Shown piece by piece: positions 1 to 7,293 of a stretch of DNA of 64,000 bases. How positions within the stretch are numbered: position 1 is the stretch's first letter; the number at the start of each line of letters is the position of its first letter. The stretch is from Rhizobium viscosum. Its GTDB lineage: Bacteria > Pseudomonadota > Alphaproteobacteria > Rhizobiales > Rhizobiaceae. The position numbers were made by a program, and so were the translations under genes. The stretch is taken from NCBI RefSeq assembly GCF_014873945.1, contig NZ_JADBEC010000002.1, forward strand, positions 2,046,001 to 2,110,000, given 5' to 3'. Under the pieces are notes generated by a model. That model saw nothing but the letters and a program-made list of their open reading frames with translations. It was not told the DNA's origin and made no database searches.

Positions 1-390
1 GTCTGCAGCGAGTTTGCCGATATCGGCCACGCCGTCCGATACACCGGGCCGAACAGGCTTCTTGCTAGATGCCGGCCGCTTTCCATCACGCGCGCGGTCA
101 CCAATCTTTGCGATAACGCCGTTAAATTTGCAGACAAGGCCGAAGTGACGATGGCCGAGCGGCCGGAAACCGTATTGATCACTGTTGAAGATGACGGCCC
201 GGGCATTCCGCAGGAGCTTCGAGAGCGGGTACTCGAGCCTTTCTTCAAGTCGGACCAGTCGCGCGCTGGAGGCGGCTTCGGCCTCGGACTGTCGATCGTC
301 GCAGACATTGTTCATTCTCACCATGGCACGTTGGAACTGCGGCAGCGCAACCCGCGTGGTCTCAGCGTTGTTGTGGCGATACCGAAATGA
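1..390 (+). CDS. Sensor histidine kinase, C-terminal ATPase domain (5' end outside window)
   Basis: The window opens inside a two-component sensor kinase; about 129 residues of its C-terminus are present, with the reading frame open back to base 1. This is the HATPase_c domain that binds ATP and phosphorylates the upstream DHp histidine. Visible motifs, in fragment numbering: N box around residues 30-44 (TRAVTNLCDNAVKFA), G1 box DDGPGIP at 64-70, F box EPFFKSDQS at 79-87 and G2 box GGFGLGLSIV at 91-100. All nucleotide-binding elements look intact. The histidine, sensor and membrane parts lie outside, so the signal cannot be inferred. No response regulator follows; a partner would have to be upstream. 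Confidence 0.9.
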   Translation, partial: VCSEFADIGHAVRYTGPNRLLARCRPLSITRAVTNLCDNAVKFADKAEVTMAERPETVLITVEDDGPGIPQELRERVLEPFFKSDQSRAGGGFGLGLSIVADIVHSHHGTLELRQRNPRGLSVVVAIPK

Positions 391-518
391 AAGGGGAGCG
401 AAGGACGTGCTGATAACAGTTCCACTCGGTGGCGTCGGGAAATGCGCACGCAGCCATTGCCCTCCGGGCGCGATGCACCATCTGATTGTTCCTGGTAACA
501 GCCTCACAGGAGAGACAG

Positions 519-812
519 ATGGCATCGAACGAGGGTCGCATCAGACAACGTGCTTACGAGATCTGGGAACAGGAAGGTCGGCCACACGGCGAGGACCTGA
601 AGCATTGGCTGCAGGCGTTTCAGGAAATCGCCGCGAGCGTCGAGACGGACGGTCAGTCTGCCAAGAAGCCTCGCTCCAGAAAGGCCACGACGGCTGACCT
701 GCCTGCGAAGTCGAAAGGCGCAACGAAGGCTAAAGGCGGTGCCCAGAGCGTTCCGACGACACCCCCTCCTCCAAAGCCGACCAAGGCATCCCGAAGCGTC
801 ACCAGGCATTGA
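519..812 (+). CDS. DUF2934 family small basic protein
   Basis: A 97-residue protein. Residues 6-33 carry the DUF2934 signature (RIRQRAYEIWEQEGRP followed by HWLQA), a short helical domain common in Rhizobiales and of unknown function. The remainder is low-complexity and rich in Lys, Ala, Ser and Pro, like a disordered, possibly nucleic-acid-binding tail. The ATG at 519 is preferred over an in-frame upstream start because AGGAGA sits 5-6 bases before it and because the DUF2934 motif starts almost at once. It stands alone, 128 bp after the kinase gene, and is followed by a strong hairpin. The family call is firm; no role can be given. Confidence 0.8.
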   Translation: MASNEGRIRQRAYEIWEQEGRPHGEDLKHWLQAFQEIAASVETDGQSAKKPRSRKATTADLPAKSKGATKAKGGAQSVPTTPPPPKPTKASRSVTRH

Positions 813-870
813 GCCGATCTGGCCGATATCATGCGTAGATCTGGCGCGTGCAACGCGTTTGTACGAGTAC

Positions 871-897
871 CTTCCGATAAGCGGCACTTGTCGGAAG
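871..897 (+). terminator. Hairpin after the DUF2934 gene
   Basis: Bases 871-881 (CTTCCGATAAG) pair with 887-897 (CTTGTCGGAAG) across a 5-base loop, with a single G-T wobble. No run of T follows, so it is either a Rho-dependent or weak terminator, or a structural palindrome. Its position 58 bp after the stop codon favours a role in ending the DUF2934 transcript. Confidence 0.45.
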
Positions 898-1044
898 TCA
901 TGAACTCAGGTCCCGAAATGCGGTTGCCAATTACCGTGGATAAGTGAATTCGGCAGGAAGTTAGGCCCTTCCACACGTGGCTGCCGCTATCCGATCGTGA
1001 CTGGAACGCGGAGCGTCCTGCCGCGGTAATCAGGATTGACAGAA

Positions 1045-1060
1045 AACCTACTAGAAGGTA
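1045..1060. promoter_or_regulatory. Probable TetR operator copy 1
   Basis: The 16-mer AACCTACTAGAAGGTA matches the palindrome TACCNACTAGTNGGTA at all but positions 1 and 11. It lies 208 bp before the flgD-like start codon and is one of four copies within 1.5 kb. Confidence 0.6.
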
Positions 1061-1179
1061 GGCAGATTGCGCGCTTCATTAATTCTGACGCGTCATCCCA
1101 TTGTTGGCGCGTCGTTCGTTTGCGCCAGGGAACTGAGCCTATCAACACTGTCTTCATGCCGAAGACGTGCTCCATGGGC

Positions 1180-1195
1180 TACCGACTAGTAGGTA
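1180..1195. promoter_or_regulatory. Probable TetR operator copy 2 (best match)
   Basis: TACCGACTAGTAGGTA fits the palindromic consensus TACCNACTAGTNGGTA exactly. It is centred about 65 bp upstream of the flgD-like ATG at 1253, a position where a bound repressor could block a promoter. Confidence 0.7.
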
Positions 1196-1252
1196 AGCTT
1201 GCAAGGCTTTGCAGGGTGGCTTCCAGCCTAACCCAAACAACCGAGATCGACT

Positions 1253-1687
1253 ATGACGACAAATTCTCTCAAAGGCCTAGGCGCCTTCATGGCAGGTAGC
1301 GCGGCTACCGCGCAGCAGAAGGTGATGGTGAACTATGACGACTTCCTGCAACTTCTCATCGCGCAACTGAAGAACCAGGATCCGACCGACCCCGTGGATG
1401 CCAGTGAACAACTGGCCCAGTTCGCCAGCTTCTCGCAGGTCGAACAGACGATCCAGACGAACCAGAAGCTGGATGCCCTGCTGGCAGGCTCCAACCTCGC
1501 CCAGGCAGGCAGCTACATCGGTAGCTACATCGAAAGCGCAGATGGTACGGTCAAAGGCACGATTGCTTCCGTCAAAATCTATAGCGACGGAATCATAGCC
1601 ACGACGACAGAGGGCGGGAAAATTCTTGTCCAGCCGGGTATCAGCCTCTCGCAACCCGGCGGCGGTAGCGCTGCAGCCATCGAATGA
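1253..1687 (+). CDS. flgD: Flagellar hook-capping protein FlgD (orphan copy)
   Basis: A 144-residue protein with the conserved FlgD core at about residues 24-75: YDDFLQLLIAQLKNQDPTDP, then SEQLAQFASFSQVEQ and IQTNQKLD. FlgD caps the growing hook rod and lets FlgE subunits polymerise. The C-terminal part (about 80-135) resembles the short beta-rich tail of rhizobial FlgD. The N-terminus is short, with no cleaved signal, as expected for a type III flagellar export substrate. The odd feature is context: no flagellar gene lies nearby, and two TetR-type palindromes precede it. The ribosome site is weak (CGAGATCG before ATG). It may be a duplicated or displaced flgD; whether it works in flagella is not known. 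Confidence 0.8.
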   Translation: MTTNSLKGLGAFMAGSAATAQQKVMVNYDDFLQLLIAQLKNQDPTDPVDASEQLAQFASFSQVEQTIQTNQKLDALLAGSNLAQAGSYIGSYIESADGTVKGTIASVKIYSDGIIATTTEGGKILVQPGISLSQPGGGSAAAIE

Positions 1688-1834
1688 TCATGACCGTCAT
1701 CGAGGTTCTTTGCATCATGGGGAAGGATATTTCGGACAAGCCCTTGAGGGAGTGCCCGGTAGATCTGCGAAGATCGCCAAGGGTTACGGGAGGCGCATCT
1801 TCCGAAATTAGAAGGGAATGCTTTATTGGCTACG

Positions 1835-1850
1835 TTCCTACTAGAAGGTA
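1835..1850. promoter_or_regulatory. Probable TetR operator copy 3 (autoregulatory)
   Basis: TTCCTACTAGAAGGTA differs from TACCNACTAGTNGGTA at positions 2 and 11. It ends 11 bases before the ATG of the TetR gene, so it covers the ribosome-binding area or the start of the transcript. This is the usual arrangement for an autorepressor. Confidence 0.65.
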
Positions 1851-1861
1851 GTCATGGACGC

Positions 1862-2443
1862 ATGATCAATCCTTCGAATACCTATGATGAGATCCTGAAC
1901 AGTGCGGAAAAGCTGATCGTATCGGGCGGTTATAACGGGTTCAGCTATGCCGACATCGCTGCCGTTGTTGGCATCCGCAAGGCCAGCATCCATCACCATT
2001 TTCCAAGCAAGGTCGATCTGGTGCGTGTTCTTGTTGCCCGCTACCGCGCAAACGCCGAGACTGGCTTGGCTGAGGTGGAAAGCAAGTTTAGCGATCCGCT
2101 CGAGTTGCTGAAGACCTATGCTGGTTTTTGGGCTCAATGCATCGAGGATGCGAGCCGTCCGTTTTGTGTCTGCGCGCTTCTTGCAAGCGAGCTGCCGGCC
2201 CTTCCTTTGGAGGTCGCGATCGAAGTGCGTGCCTATTTCCAACATCTCTCAGGATGGCTGACATCGGTCATCGAACGGGGTGACCAGCAAGGAGCCCTGG
2301 TGATCTCTTGCCCGGCGCGCGTGGAGGCAGAGGCTTTCATGGCCACCGTTCACGGCGCAATGCTGTCGGCCCGAGCCTATGGAACGCCTGCCGTCTTTGA
2401 GCTGATTCTCGAGCCGAGTCTTCAGCGGTTGCGGCCGCGATGA
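1862..2443 (+). CDS. TetR/AcrR-family transcriptional regulator
   Basis: A 193-residue DNA-binding repressor. The N-terminal helix-turn-helix spans about residues 24-53 (YADIAAVVGI, then KASIHHHFPSK, the classic TetR recognition helix). The C-terminal ligand domain has three cysteines, Cys93, Cys102 and Cys104, the last two in a CVC motif (RPFCVCALLASE). Cysteines placed like this could sense electrophiles or oxidants, but that is inference. The ATG at 1862 was chosen because an in-frame TTG at 1826 would run the coding region through the operator palindrome. Operator copies before this gene, before flgD and before the gene at 2537 suggest autorepression and control of both neighbours. The natural ligand is unknown. 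Confidence 0.88.
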   Translation: MINPSNTYDEILNSAEKLIVSGGYNGFSYADIAAVVGIRKASIHHHFPSKVDLVRVLVARYRANAETGLAEVESKFSDPLELLKTYAGFWAQCIEDASRPFCVCALLASELPALPLEVAIEVRAYFQHLSGWLTSVIERGDQQGALVISCPARVEAEAFMATVHGAMLSARAYGTPAVFELILEPSLQRLRPR

Positions 2444-2509
2444 TGCAATTCCCGGCGACGGGGCGACGCGTCGACGGAAACATGTGCGGTAAAACAGCGT
2501 CGTCGAAAC

Positions 2510-2525
2510 TACCAACTAGTAGCTA
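2510..2525. promoter_or_regulatory. Probable TetR operator copy 4
   Basis: TACCAACTAGTAGCTA matches TACCNACTAGTNGGTA at all but position 14. It ends 11 bases before the ATG at 2537 and abuts the AAGGA ribosome-binding site, the same geometry as the copy at the tetR start. Confidence 0.65.
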
Positions 2526-2536
2526 AGGAACGTCAA

Positions 2537-3166
2537 ATGTTGCGCAGACTTCTTCCAGTCATCATGGTTGCCGGCTTGGCTGGCCTTCCAGTAACGCTTG
2601 TTTCACCGGCGTCTGCCCAGGCCGAAGAAAAAAAGGCCGAGCTTCACATCCGGGGCAGCGTCGTCAGCTTCGCAGGTTCTACCTTGAAGGTGAAGACTCG
2701 CGAGGGAGAGACCGTTGACGTTGCTCTTGCCGACGGCTGGCAGGTCGCTAGCGTTGCCAATGCGAACGTCTCCGATATCCAACCCGGAGACTATGTGGGC
2801 ATCGCCTCCCTGCCGAAGGATCAGGGCGGAGACGGCGCTCTTGAAGTTCTGATCTTTCCGCCTGCACTCAAGGGAGCCGGCGAGGGAAGCTTTGGCTGGG
2901 ACCTCAAGCCGAACAGCAGCATGACCAATGCCACCGTCGCCGATGCAGTCAAGGACGTCGACGGGCGGACCGTTACCGTGTCCTATCACGGCAAGGAAAA
3001 AAAGATCTCCATTCCAGACGGGACCCCGGTCGTGACCATTGCCCCTGCAAGCAAGGACGACCTGGTGGCAGGAGCGGTGGTGTTCATATCGGCTGAGAAG
3101 GCTTCGAGCGGGACAGTCGCGCATCGCGTTATCGTTGGCAAGAATGGCGTGGTGCCTCCCATGTGA
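2537..3166 (+). CDS. Exported protein of unknown function (possible DUF5666-type beta domains)
   Basis: A 209-residue protein with a clear Sec signal peptide: residues 1-28 contain a basic start, a hydrophobic core and a cleavage site near SPASAQA. The mature part seems to hold two similar small beta domains, about residues 35-110 and 125-205. Each begins with a pattern like 'G.V..F.G.TL.VKTREG' or 'GRTVTVSYHGKEKKISIP' and ends with a segment of the type 'PGDYVGI' or 'AGAVVFISA'. This resembles periplasmic OB-like DUF5666 proteins. I do not recognise an enzymatic motif. A TetR operator sits directly at its start, and a cytochrome b and a molybdoenzyme follow 104 bp later, so it may serve that redox module. 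Confidence 0.7.
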   Translation: MLRRLLPVIMVAGLAGLPVTLVSPASAQAEEKKAELHIRGSVVSFAGSTLKVKTREGETVDVALADGWQVASVANANVSDIQPGDYVGIASLPKDQGGDGALEVLIFPPALKGAGEGSFGWDLKPNSSMTNATVADAVKDVDGRTVTVSYHGKEKKISIPDGTPVVTIAPASKDDLVAGAVVFISAEKASSGTVAHRVIVGKNGVVPPM

Positions 3167-3270
3167 GCCACGTCGCCGCCGGTCAGCTCCGCCCCATTGG
3201 CCGACCGTCGGCATCCCGCTGTTGATCCGCAAAACACACAACAATTCAGCCAGACCGGAGGGCCGCATCT

Positions 3271-4125
3271 ATGAGCGACAGCCCCGACAACGACAATATG
3301 CAATATCCCCGGACCTTGATGATCCATCGTCATTCCCTGATCACGCGGCTGACGCATTGGCTGAACGCGATTTGCCTGAGCTTCCTGCTCTTGAGCGGAT
3401 TGCAGATTTTCAACGCTCATCCCGAACTTTACTGGGGGCACTATGGCGCGGATGGGGACCCATCTGTTCTGACGATCGGTTCGAGCGGACAGGGTGACGA
3501 TATCAGCGGTTTCGTCCGGATCGCTGGCGTCAAGGTGCCGACGACAGGTGTCCTGGGCGTCTCGACGTTTGAGGGAGAGCCGACGCCGCGGGCGTTTCCG
3601 GGCTGGGCGACGATCCCGTCGTTTCAGGACCTCGCAACCGGCCGCCGCTGGCACTTCTTCTTTGCCTGGCTATTTCTCGTCAACGGCATTCTTTACCTCG
3701 GCTTCGGCGTTCTGACCGGTCATTTTCGACGTGACCTGGCTCCAGCGCGCAGGGACCTTTCCCCGCACCATTTGTGGCGCGAAATCCTCGACCACTTGCG
3801 CCTGCGCTTCCCGCAAGGGGAAGAAGCGAAGCACTATAACACGCTCCAAAAGCTCACTTACCTCGCTGTGATCGTCATTCTGCTGCCGACGATGTTGCTG
3901 ACCGGCCTGACAATGTCCCCCGGCTTTGATGCCATCCTGCCTCCCCTGGTGGACATTTTCGGTGGGCGCCAGTCGGCGCGCACCATCCACTTCACGACCG
4001 CGACGCTTCTCGTGCTCTTCGTGCTCGTGCATGTCGCGATGGTCGTGTTGTCGGGAACCTGGAACAACATGCGTTCGATGATCACGGGTCGCTATGCCAT
4101 CAGAAAGAAAGGTCCACATGCATGA
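3271..4125 (+). CDS. Membrane cytochrome b561-type subunit
   Basis: A 284-residue integral membrane protein with four likely helices, near residues 30-50, 125-150, 190-213 and 237-262. Candidate haem-ligating histidines lie in THWLNA, RRWHFFFAW, RTIHFTT and LVHVAM. It fits the prokaryotic cytochrome b561 family (YdhU/thiosulfate-reductase cytochrome b-like), which passes quinol electrons to a periplasmic partner enzyme. The stop codon overlaps the start of the molybdoenzyme gene (ATGA at 4122-4125), so the two are almost certainly one electron-transfer unit, comparable in logic to MsrQ with MsrP. GGAGG lies 10 bases before the ATG. The region between helices 1 and 2 is longer than usual and probably periplasmic. 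Confidence 0.85.
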   Translation: MSDSPDNDNMQYPRTLMIHRHSLITRLTHWLNAICLSFLLLSGLQIFNAHPELYWGHYGADGDPSVLTIGSSGQGDDISGFVRIAGVKVPTTGVLGVSTFEGEPTPRAFPGWATIPSFQDLATGRRWHFFFAWLFLVNGILYLGFGVLTGHFRRDLAPARRDLSPHHLWREILDHLRLRFPQGEEAKHYNTLQKLTYLAVIVILLPTMLLTGLTMSPGFDAILPPLVDIFGGRQSARTIHFTTATLLVLFVLVHVAMVVLSGTWNNMRSMITGRYAIRKKGPHA

Positions 4126-4901
4126 CGCGTAGCTTCCTGACCCGCAGACGTTTTCTGATCGGCAGCACACTCGGCGCTTCTGCCCTTACGCTCTCGGGCT
4201 GCGACATACTGGAACAGAATACGGCTGTGGCCAGCGTTATTCGTTCGGCCGAAAATCTGACGATGAAGGCGCAAAGGCTGCTGCAGGGGCGCGATGCTCT
4301 CGGCCGTGAATTTACCGAGACGGACATTTCTCCGTCTTTCAGGGTAAACGGCACGAGCGCACCTGACAGCGAGGACTATGTCGAACTCGCCGAAGGCAAA
4401 TTCGCGAACTGGCGACTGAAGATCGATGGTCTCGTCGACCGGCCTCAGGAATTATCCCTTATTGACCTTAAGAGGCTTCCGGCCCGCACGCAGATTACCC
4501 GTCACGACTGCGTCGAGGGGTGGAGCGCGATCGGGAAATGGACGGGTGTACCGCTTGGGCCTGTCTTGAGCTCGGTGGGGCTCAGACCGAACGCGCGATT
4601 TGCGGTCTTTCACTGTGCCGACAAGTTGGAGAAGACACTTGACGGAAGTGGCCGCTACTATGAGAGCATCGATCTCATCGACGCGTTCCATCCACAGACC
4701 ATCCTTGCCTATCAGATGAACGGGAAGGATCTGACCGTCGGACACGGCGCACCGTTGCGTCTGCGGGTCGAACGGCAACTCGGCTACAAGCAGGCCAAGT
4801 ACATCATGCGCATTGAGATCGTCGACAGCTTTGCCGGCTTGTGGGGCGGTCATGGCGGCTTCTGGGAAGACCGCGGCTATGAGTGGTACGCGGGGATCTG
4901 A
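4122..4901 (+). CDS. Tat-exported molybdopterin oxidoreductase (sulfite oxidase/MsrP fold)
   Basis: A 259-residue enzyme of the oxidoreductase molybdopterin-binding family. A twin-arginine signal (TRRRFLIG, residues 7-14) is followed by a lipobox-like LSGC with Cys27, so it may be a Tat-exported lipoprotein. The Mo-ligating cysteine is probably Cys130 in TRHDCVEGWS; HGAPLRLRVERQLG and YIMRIE are typical of the fold's C-terminal part. There is no dimerisation domain, as in MsrP/YedY. The substrate could be a sulfoxide such as protein methionine sulfoxide, or sulfite, but sequence alone cannot decide. It is translationally coupled to the cytochrome b gene, its likely electron partner. Confidence 0.85.
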   Translation: MTRSFLTRRRFLIGSTLGASALTLSGCDILEQNTAVASVIRSAENLTMKAQRLLQGRDALGREFTETDISPSFRVNGTSAPDSEDYVELAEGKFANWRLKIDGLVDRPQELSLIDLKRLPARTQITRHDCVEGWSAIGKWTGVPLGPVLSSVGLRPNARFAVFHCADKLEKTLDGSGRYYESIDLIDAFHPQTILAYQMNGKDLTVGHGAPLRLRVERQLGYKQAKYIMRIEIVDSFAGLWGGHGGFWEDRGYEWYAGI

Positions 4902-4939
4902 GTAATTCCTTGCCTCGTGTGACGATCGTCTTGCGTTCA

Positions 4940-4958
4940 AGCCGTCAGAAGGGCGGCT
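4940..4958. terminator. Weak hairpin between convergent genes
   Basis: AGCCGTC (4940-4946) pairs with GGCGGCT (4952-4958) around AGAAG, with one G-T wobble. It sits in the 79-bp gap between the convergent molybdoenzyme and ZntB-like genes. There is no clear T run. Confidence 0.3.
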
Positions 4959-4980
4959 CAGGATATTTGCCTTCGGCCAC

Positions 4981-6009
4981 TCAAAGCCAGTTGATCCGTT
5001 TGAGAACCATCAGCGTTGCAACGGAAATGACCGCAACGAAGGCAACGATGATGATGAAAGCCCAAGTATCGTTGACGCCGGGGATGCCGCCAACATTCAT
5101 GCCGAAAAGGCCGGCCACCACGCTCGGCGGCAGCAGCAGGGCGGCGAGTGCTGCGAGGCGATTGGAATTGCGGGCTATCCGCTCGCTGATGACCGTGGAC
5201 AGGTCGTCATGAAGAATGCCGGTGCGGTCGCGGATGGCGTCGAGATATTCGATGAAGCGCATCAGTTTGTCGATGACCTCGCGGAACCGTAGCTTGTCAC
5301 GCTCCTTCAACCACGGAGCGTCGTCATGCTCGATGCGGTTCAAGGCATCCCGCTGAGGCGCGAGATAGCGCCGAAGCTGCACGGAGCGGCGGCGAAGCTG
5401 CTTCAGCCGCTCGCGTACTTCGCTGGCTTCGCCGTGAAAGATCAACTCGTCCAGATCGTCGACTTCTTCGTCCATCGTGTCGAGTACGGGCTCGAGGTCG
5501 CGGACCAGCTTATCGCTGACGAGAGCGAGCAGTTCCCCAGTCTGTTTCGGGCCCTTGCCCTTGTCCAGGGCGAGGCGGATATCGCGCAAGGCGGTTATAT
5601 AGTGGCCGCTGTCGCGCAGGGTCACCAGCCTGCGCTGATCGGCCCATACGTGGAGGGGAACAAGATCGATTTCCGCCGAACTTACCTCCGCCTCTTCCGG
5701 CGGCGCGGCACAGACGCCGCGAAGAATGATTAGCAGCCCGTCATCGATGGCTTCAACGCGCGGGCGCGTTTCCTCTTCCAGCAAGGCTTCGGCAACGAGC
5801 GGATCAAAGCCGCCTTTCGTCGTCACCCATTGGGCAGCGGCCGGATGATCGCGTTCGAAATGCAGCCAGATCACGCCGTCATCCGGCGTCCAGCGGCGCA
5901 CTGCTTCCATGTCGAGGGTGCGACAGCCGCCGTTGCCGTCAAGAAGCACGGCGAAACGCAAACCCGGCTCGACGCCGTAACTTGCGACGCTCACGACCTG
6001 CTCGCCCAT
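4981..6009 (-). CDS. zntB: CorA-family divalent cation transporter, ZntB-like
   Basis: A 342-residue protein of the CorA/ZntB family. A large cytoplasmic domain (1 to about 275) with long charged helices precedes two C-terminal membrane helices (about 280-300 and 313-336). The signature GMN is present in LFGMNVGGIPG, just after the first helix; the GIPG continuation favours the ZntB subgroup, which moves zinc, over magnesium CorA. The start at 6009 is chosen over one at 6036 because GGAGG lies six bases before it. It is convergent with the molybdoenzyme gene and monocistronic. The transported ion is inferred from family similarity only. Confidence 0.8.
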   Translation of the reverse strand: MGEQVVSVASYGVEPGLRFAVLLDGNGGCRTLDMEAVRRWTPDDGVIWLHFERDHPAAAQWVTTKGGFDPLVAEALLEEETRPRVEAIDDGLLIILRGVCAAPPEEAEVSSAEIDLVPLHVWADQRRLVTLRDSGHYITALRDIRLALDKGKGPKQTGELLALVSDKLVRDLEPVLDTMDEEVDDLDELIFHGEASEVRERLKQLRRRSVQLRRYLAPQRDALNRIEHDDAPWLKERDKLRFREVIDKLMRFIEYLDAIRDRTGILHDDLSTVISERIARNSNRLAALAALLLPPSVVAGLFGMNVGGIPGVNDTWAFIIIVAFVAVISVATLMVLKRINWL

Positions 6010-6203
6010 GAGTAACCTCCAGCTGCCAAAGTCCATCTCCCGTAAGCGCAGAGCAGTAGATTAGCGAGTCGCCGTCAGGCGGCAAGATGGTCAGTGTCCG
6101 GAGAACAAAGCTGCCGGCATTCGTCTGAATTTGAGGTGCTAGGTCGAATTCCATAAAGCTTGTTAGCTCTGTCGCGGGATACAGTCTGTCTTCAATTGAC
6201 CGC

Positions 6204-7046
6204 TTACCGGCCGCGGCCGATGCTCGCGTACATGCCGGTCGTGCGAAACTCCGTCGGCGTGATGCCATAGACGCGCCGGAAGACCTTGGCGAAGTAATTG
6301 GCGTCTTCGAAGCCGCACATGATGGAGACTTCCTTGACCGGCAGGAAATCCGCCTTGGTCAGCAGCTTTGCGGCGCGCTGCAGGCGCTGCTGCAGGACAT
6401 ATTCGGCTGGCGGCACGCCTTCGCTTTCGGCGAAGCTGCGCGAGAAGTGAGCGCGGCTGAGCCCAACGATCGCCGCAAGTTCGCTGACCGGCAGCGGCTT
6501 TTCCAGATTGGCGTTGATATGGTCGGTCACCGCCTGCATGGCCCTTTGTTCGGCCATGGAAGCGGAGGCGCCGAAGATGTCATCATAGAGCGCCATGGCG
6601 GCTTCATAGGCGACCGCCGAGGCCGAGCCCGGCGTGTTTGCACCTTTGACGAGGCGCAGGCTGCAGTCGGCCAGATGATCGATGGTCGATTGCTGCAGCT
6701 TGAAGACCGGGCCGGCGAGTGCCAGCACCATCTTGTGGATGCGCAGCGTTTCTTCGCCGTTCATCGAGATCCAGAAATATTCCCAGCGGTCACCCTTTTC
6801 CAGCCAGTAGCGGTGATTGTGCGGTACGAGCACTATCATCGTGTCGCCGCTCTGGAGCTTGTAATTGCGATTCTGGTAGCGCAGGCGGCCGGTGCCGCTG
6901 ATCGTATGCTGCAGCACCGTGAAGGGCGTCAGGCCACGCTTTCTGCCGTCCCAATCATAGGTCTCGTTTTCACGCACCTCGTAACCGGCGCTTGTCGGCA
7001 TGGCATGCAGGCGCTGTCGTCCGCGCGGCAGTGAAACCGTCCTCAT
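6204..7046 (-). CDS. agpT: AraC-family regulator of the alpha-galactoside operon (AgpT-like)
   Basis: From the ATG at 7046 this is a 280-residue AraC/XylS activator. The N-terminal cupin-like sugar-sensing half (about 1-160) contains GRLRYQNRNYKLQSGD. The C-terminal half has two helix-turn-helix motifs: LAAIVGLSRAHFSRSF and VKEVSIMCGFEDANYFAKVF, then RRVYGITPTEFR. The frame is open to 7196, but the extra 50 residues do not look like protein and would cover a direct repeat that looks regulatory, so the shorter start is preferred despite a poor ribosome site. It is divergent from the GH4-transporter operon, matching S. meliloti, where the AraC protein AgpT activates alpha-galactoside genes. The name rests on that synteny. 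Confidence 0.75.
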   Translation of the reverse strand: MRTVSLPRGRQRLHAMPTSAGYEVRENETYDWDGRKRGLTPFTVLQHTISGTGRLRYQNRNYKLQSGDTMIVLVPHNHRYWLEKGDRWEYFWISMNGEETLRIHKMVLALAGPVFKLQQSTIDHLADCSLRLVKGANTPGSASAVAYEAAMALYDDIFGASASMAEQRAMQAVTDHINANLEKPLPVSELAAIVGLSRAHFSRSFAESEGVPPAEYVLQQRLQRAAKLLTKADFLPVKEVSIMCGFEDANYFAKVFRRVYGITPTEFRTTGMYASIGRGR

Positions 7047-7095
7047 CGACTGGCCGTTGGCGATCAAATCCTGCAGCACAAAATTACCCTCGAAA

Positions 7096-7146
7096 GCATA
7101 ATCCTTCTCTGGCCGCTCCTGCGAATATGCGCATAATCCCTTCTCA
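7096..7146. promoter_or_regulatory. Direct repeat, candidate AraC-type activator site
   Basis: GCATAATCCTTCTCT at 7096-7110 recurs as GCATAATCCCTTCTCA at 7131-7146, 35 bp apart and in the same orientation. A perfect 10-bp palindrome TATGCGCATA (7126-7135) overlaps the second copy. AraC-family proteins bind direct repeats, and this pair lies in the divergent gap between agpT and the GH4 gene. Confidence 0.5.
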
Positions 7147-7293
7147 CACGAGGAAGAGATCGCGGTCGAAAGAACGGCCGGGAGGAATACAGGCACTATT
7201 TCCCGGTATTTTCAGACGATGTGCGAAAGCATGCCGCCTGATCCTCCTTTGCCGTCTTTTTACCTAGCATTTGATCGGATCGAGGTGAAGGAT

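Larger units (their letters stand above)
813..1252. other. 440-bp intergenic region with two TetR-type operators
   Basis: No credible gene is present. The stretch holds the hairpin at 871-897 and two copies of the palindrome found at the tetR start (1045-1060 and 1180-1195), 135 bp apart. It is therefore best read as a long regulated leader or promoter region for the flgD-like gene at 1253. I saw no convincing -35/-10 pair. Confidence 0.5.

Noticed and set aside
1690..1851. About 53-codon plus-strand frame between flgD and tetR
   Set aside because: It runs into the TetR operator, has no clear ribosome site and no family resemblance.
7047..7196. N-terminal extension of the AraC regulator
   Set aside because: The extra 50 residues look non-coding and cover the direct repeat in the divergent promoter; the family length fits the start at 7046.
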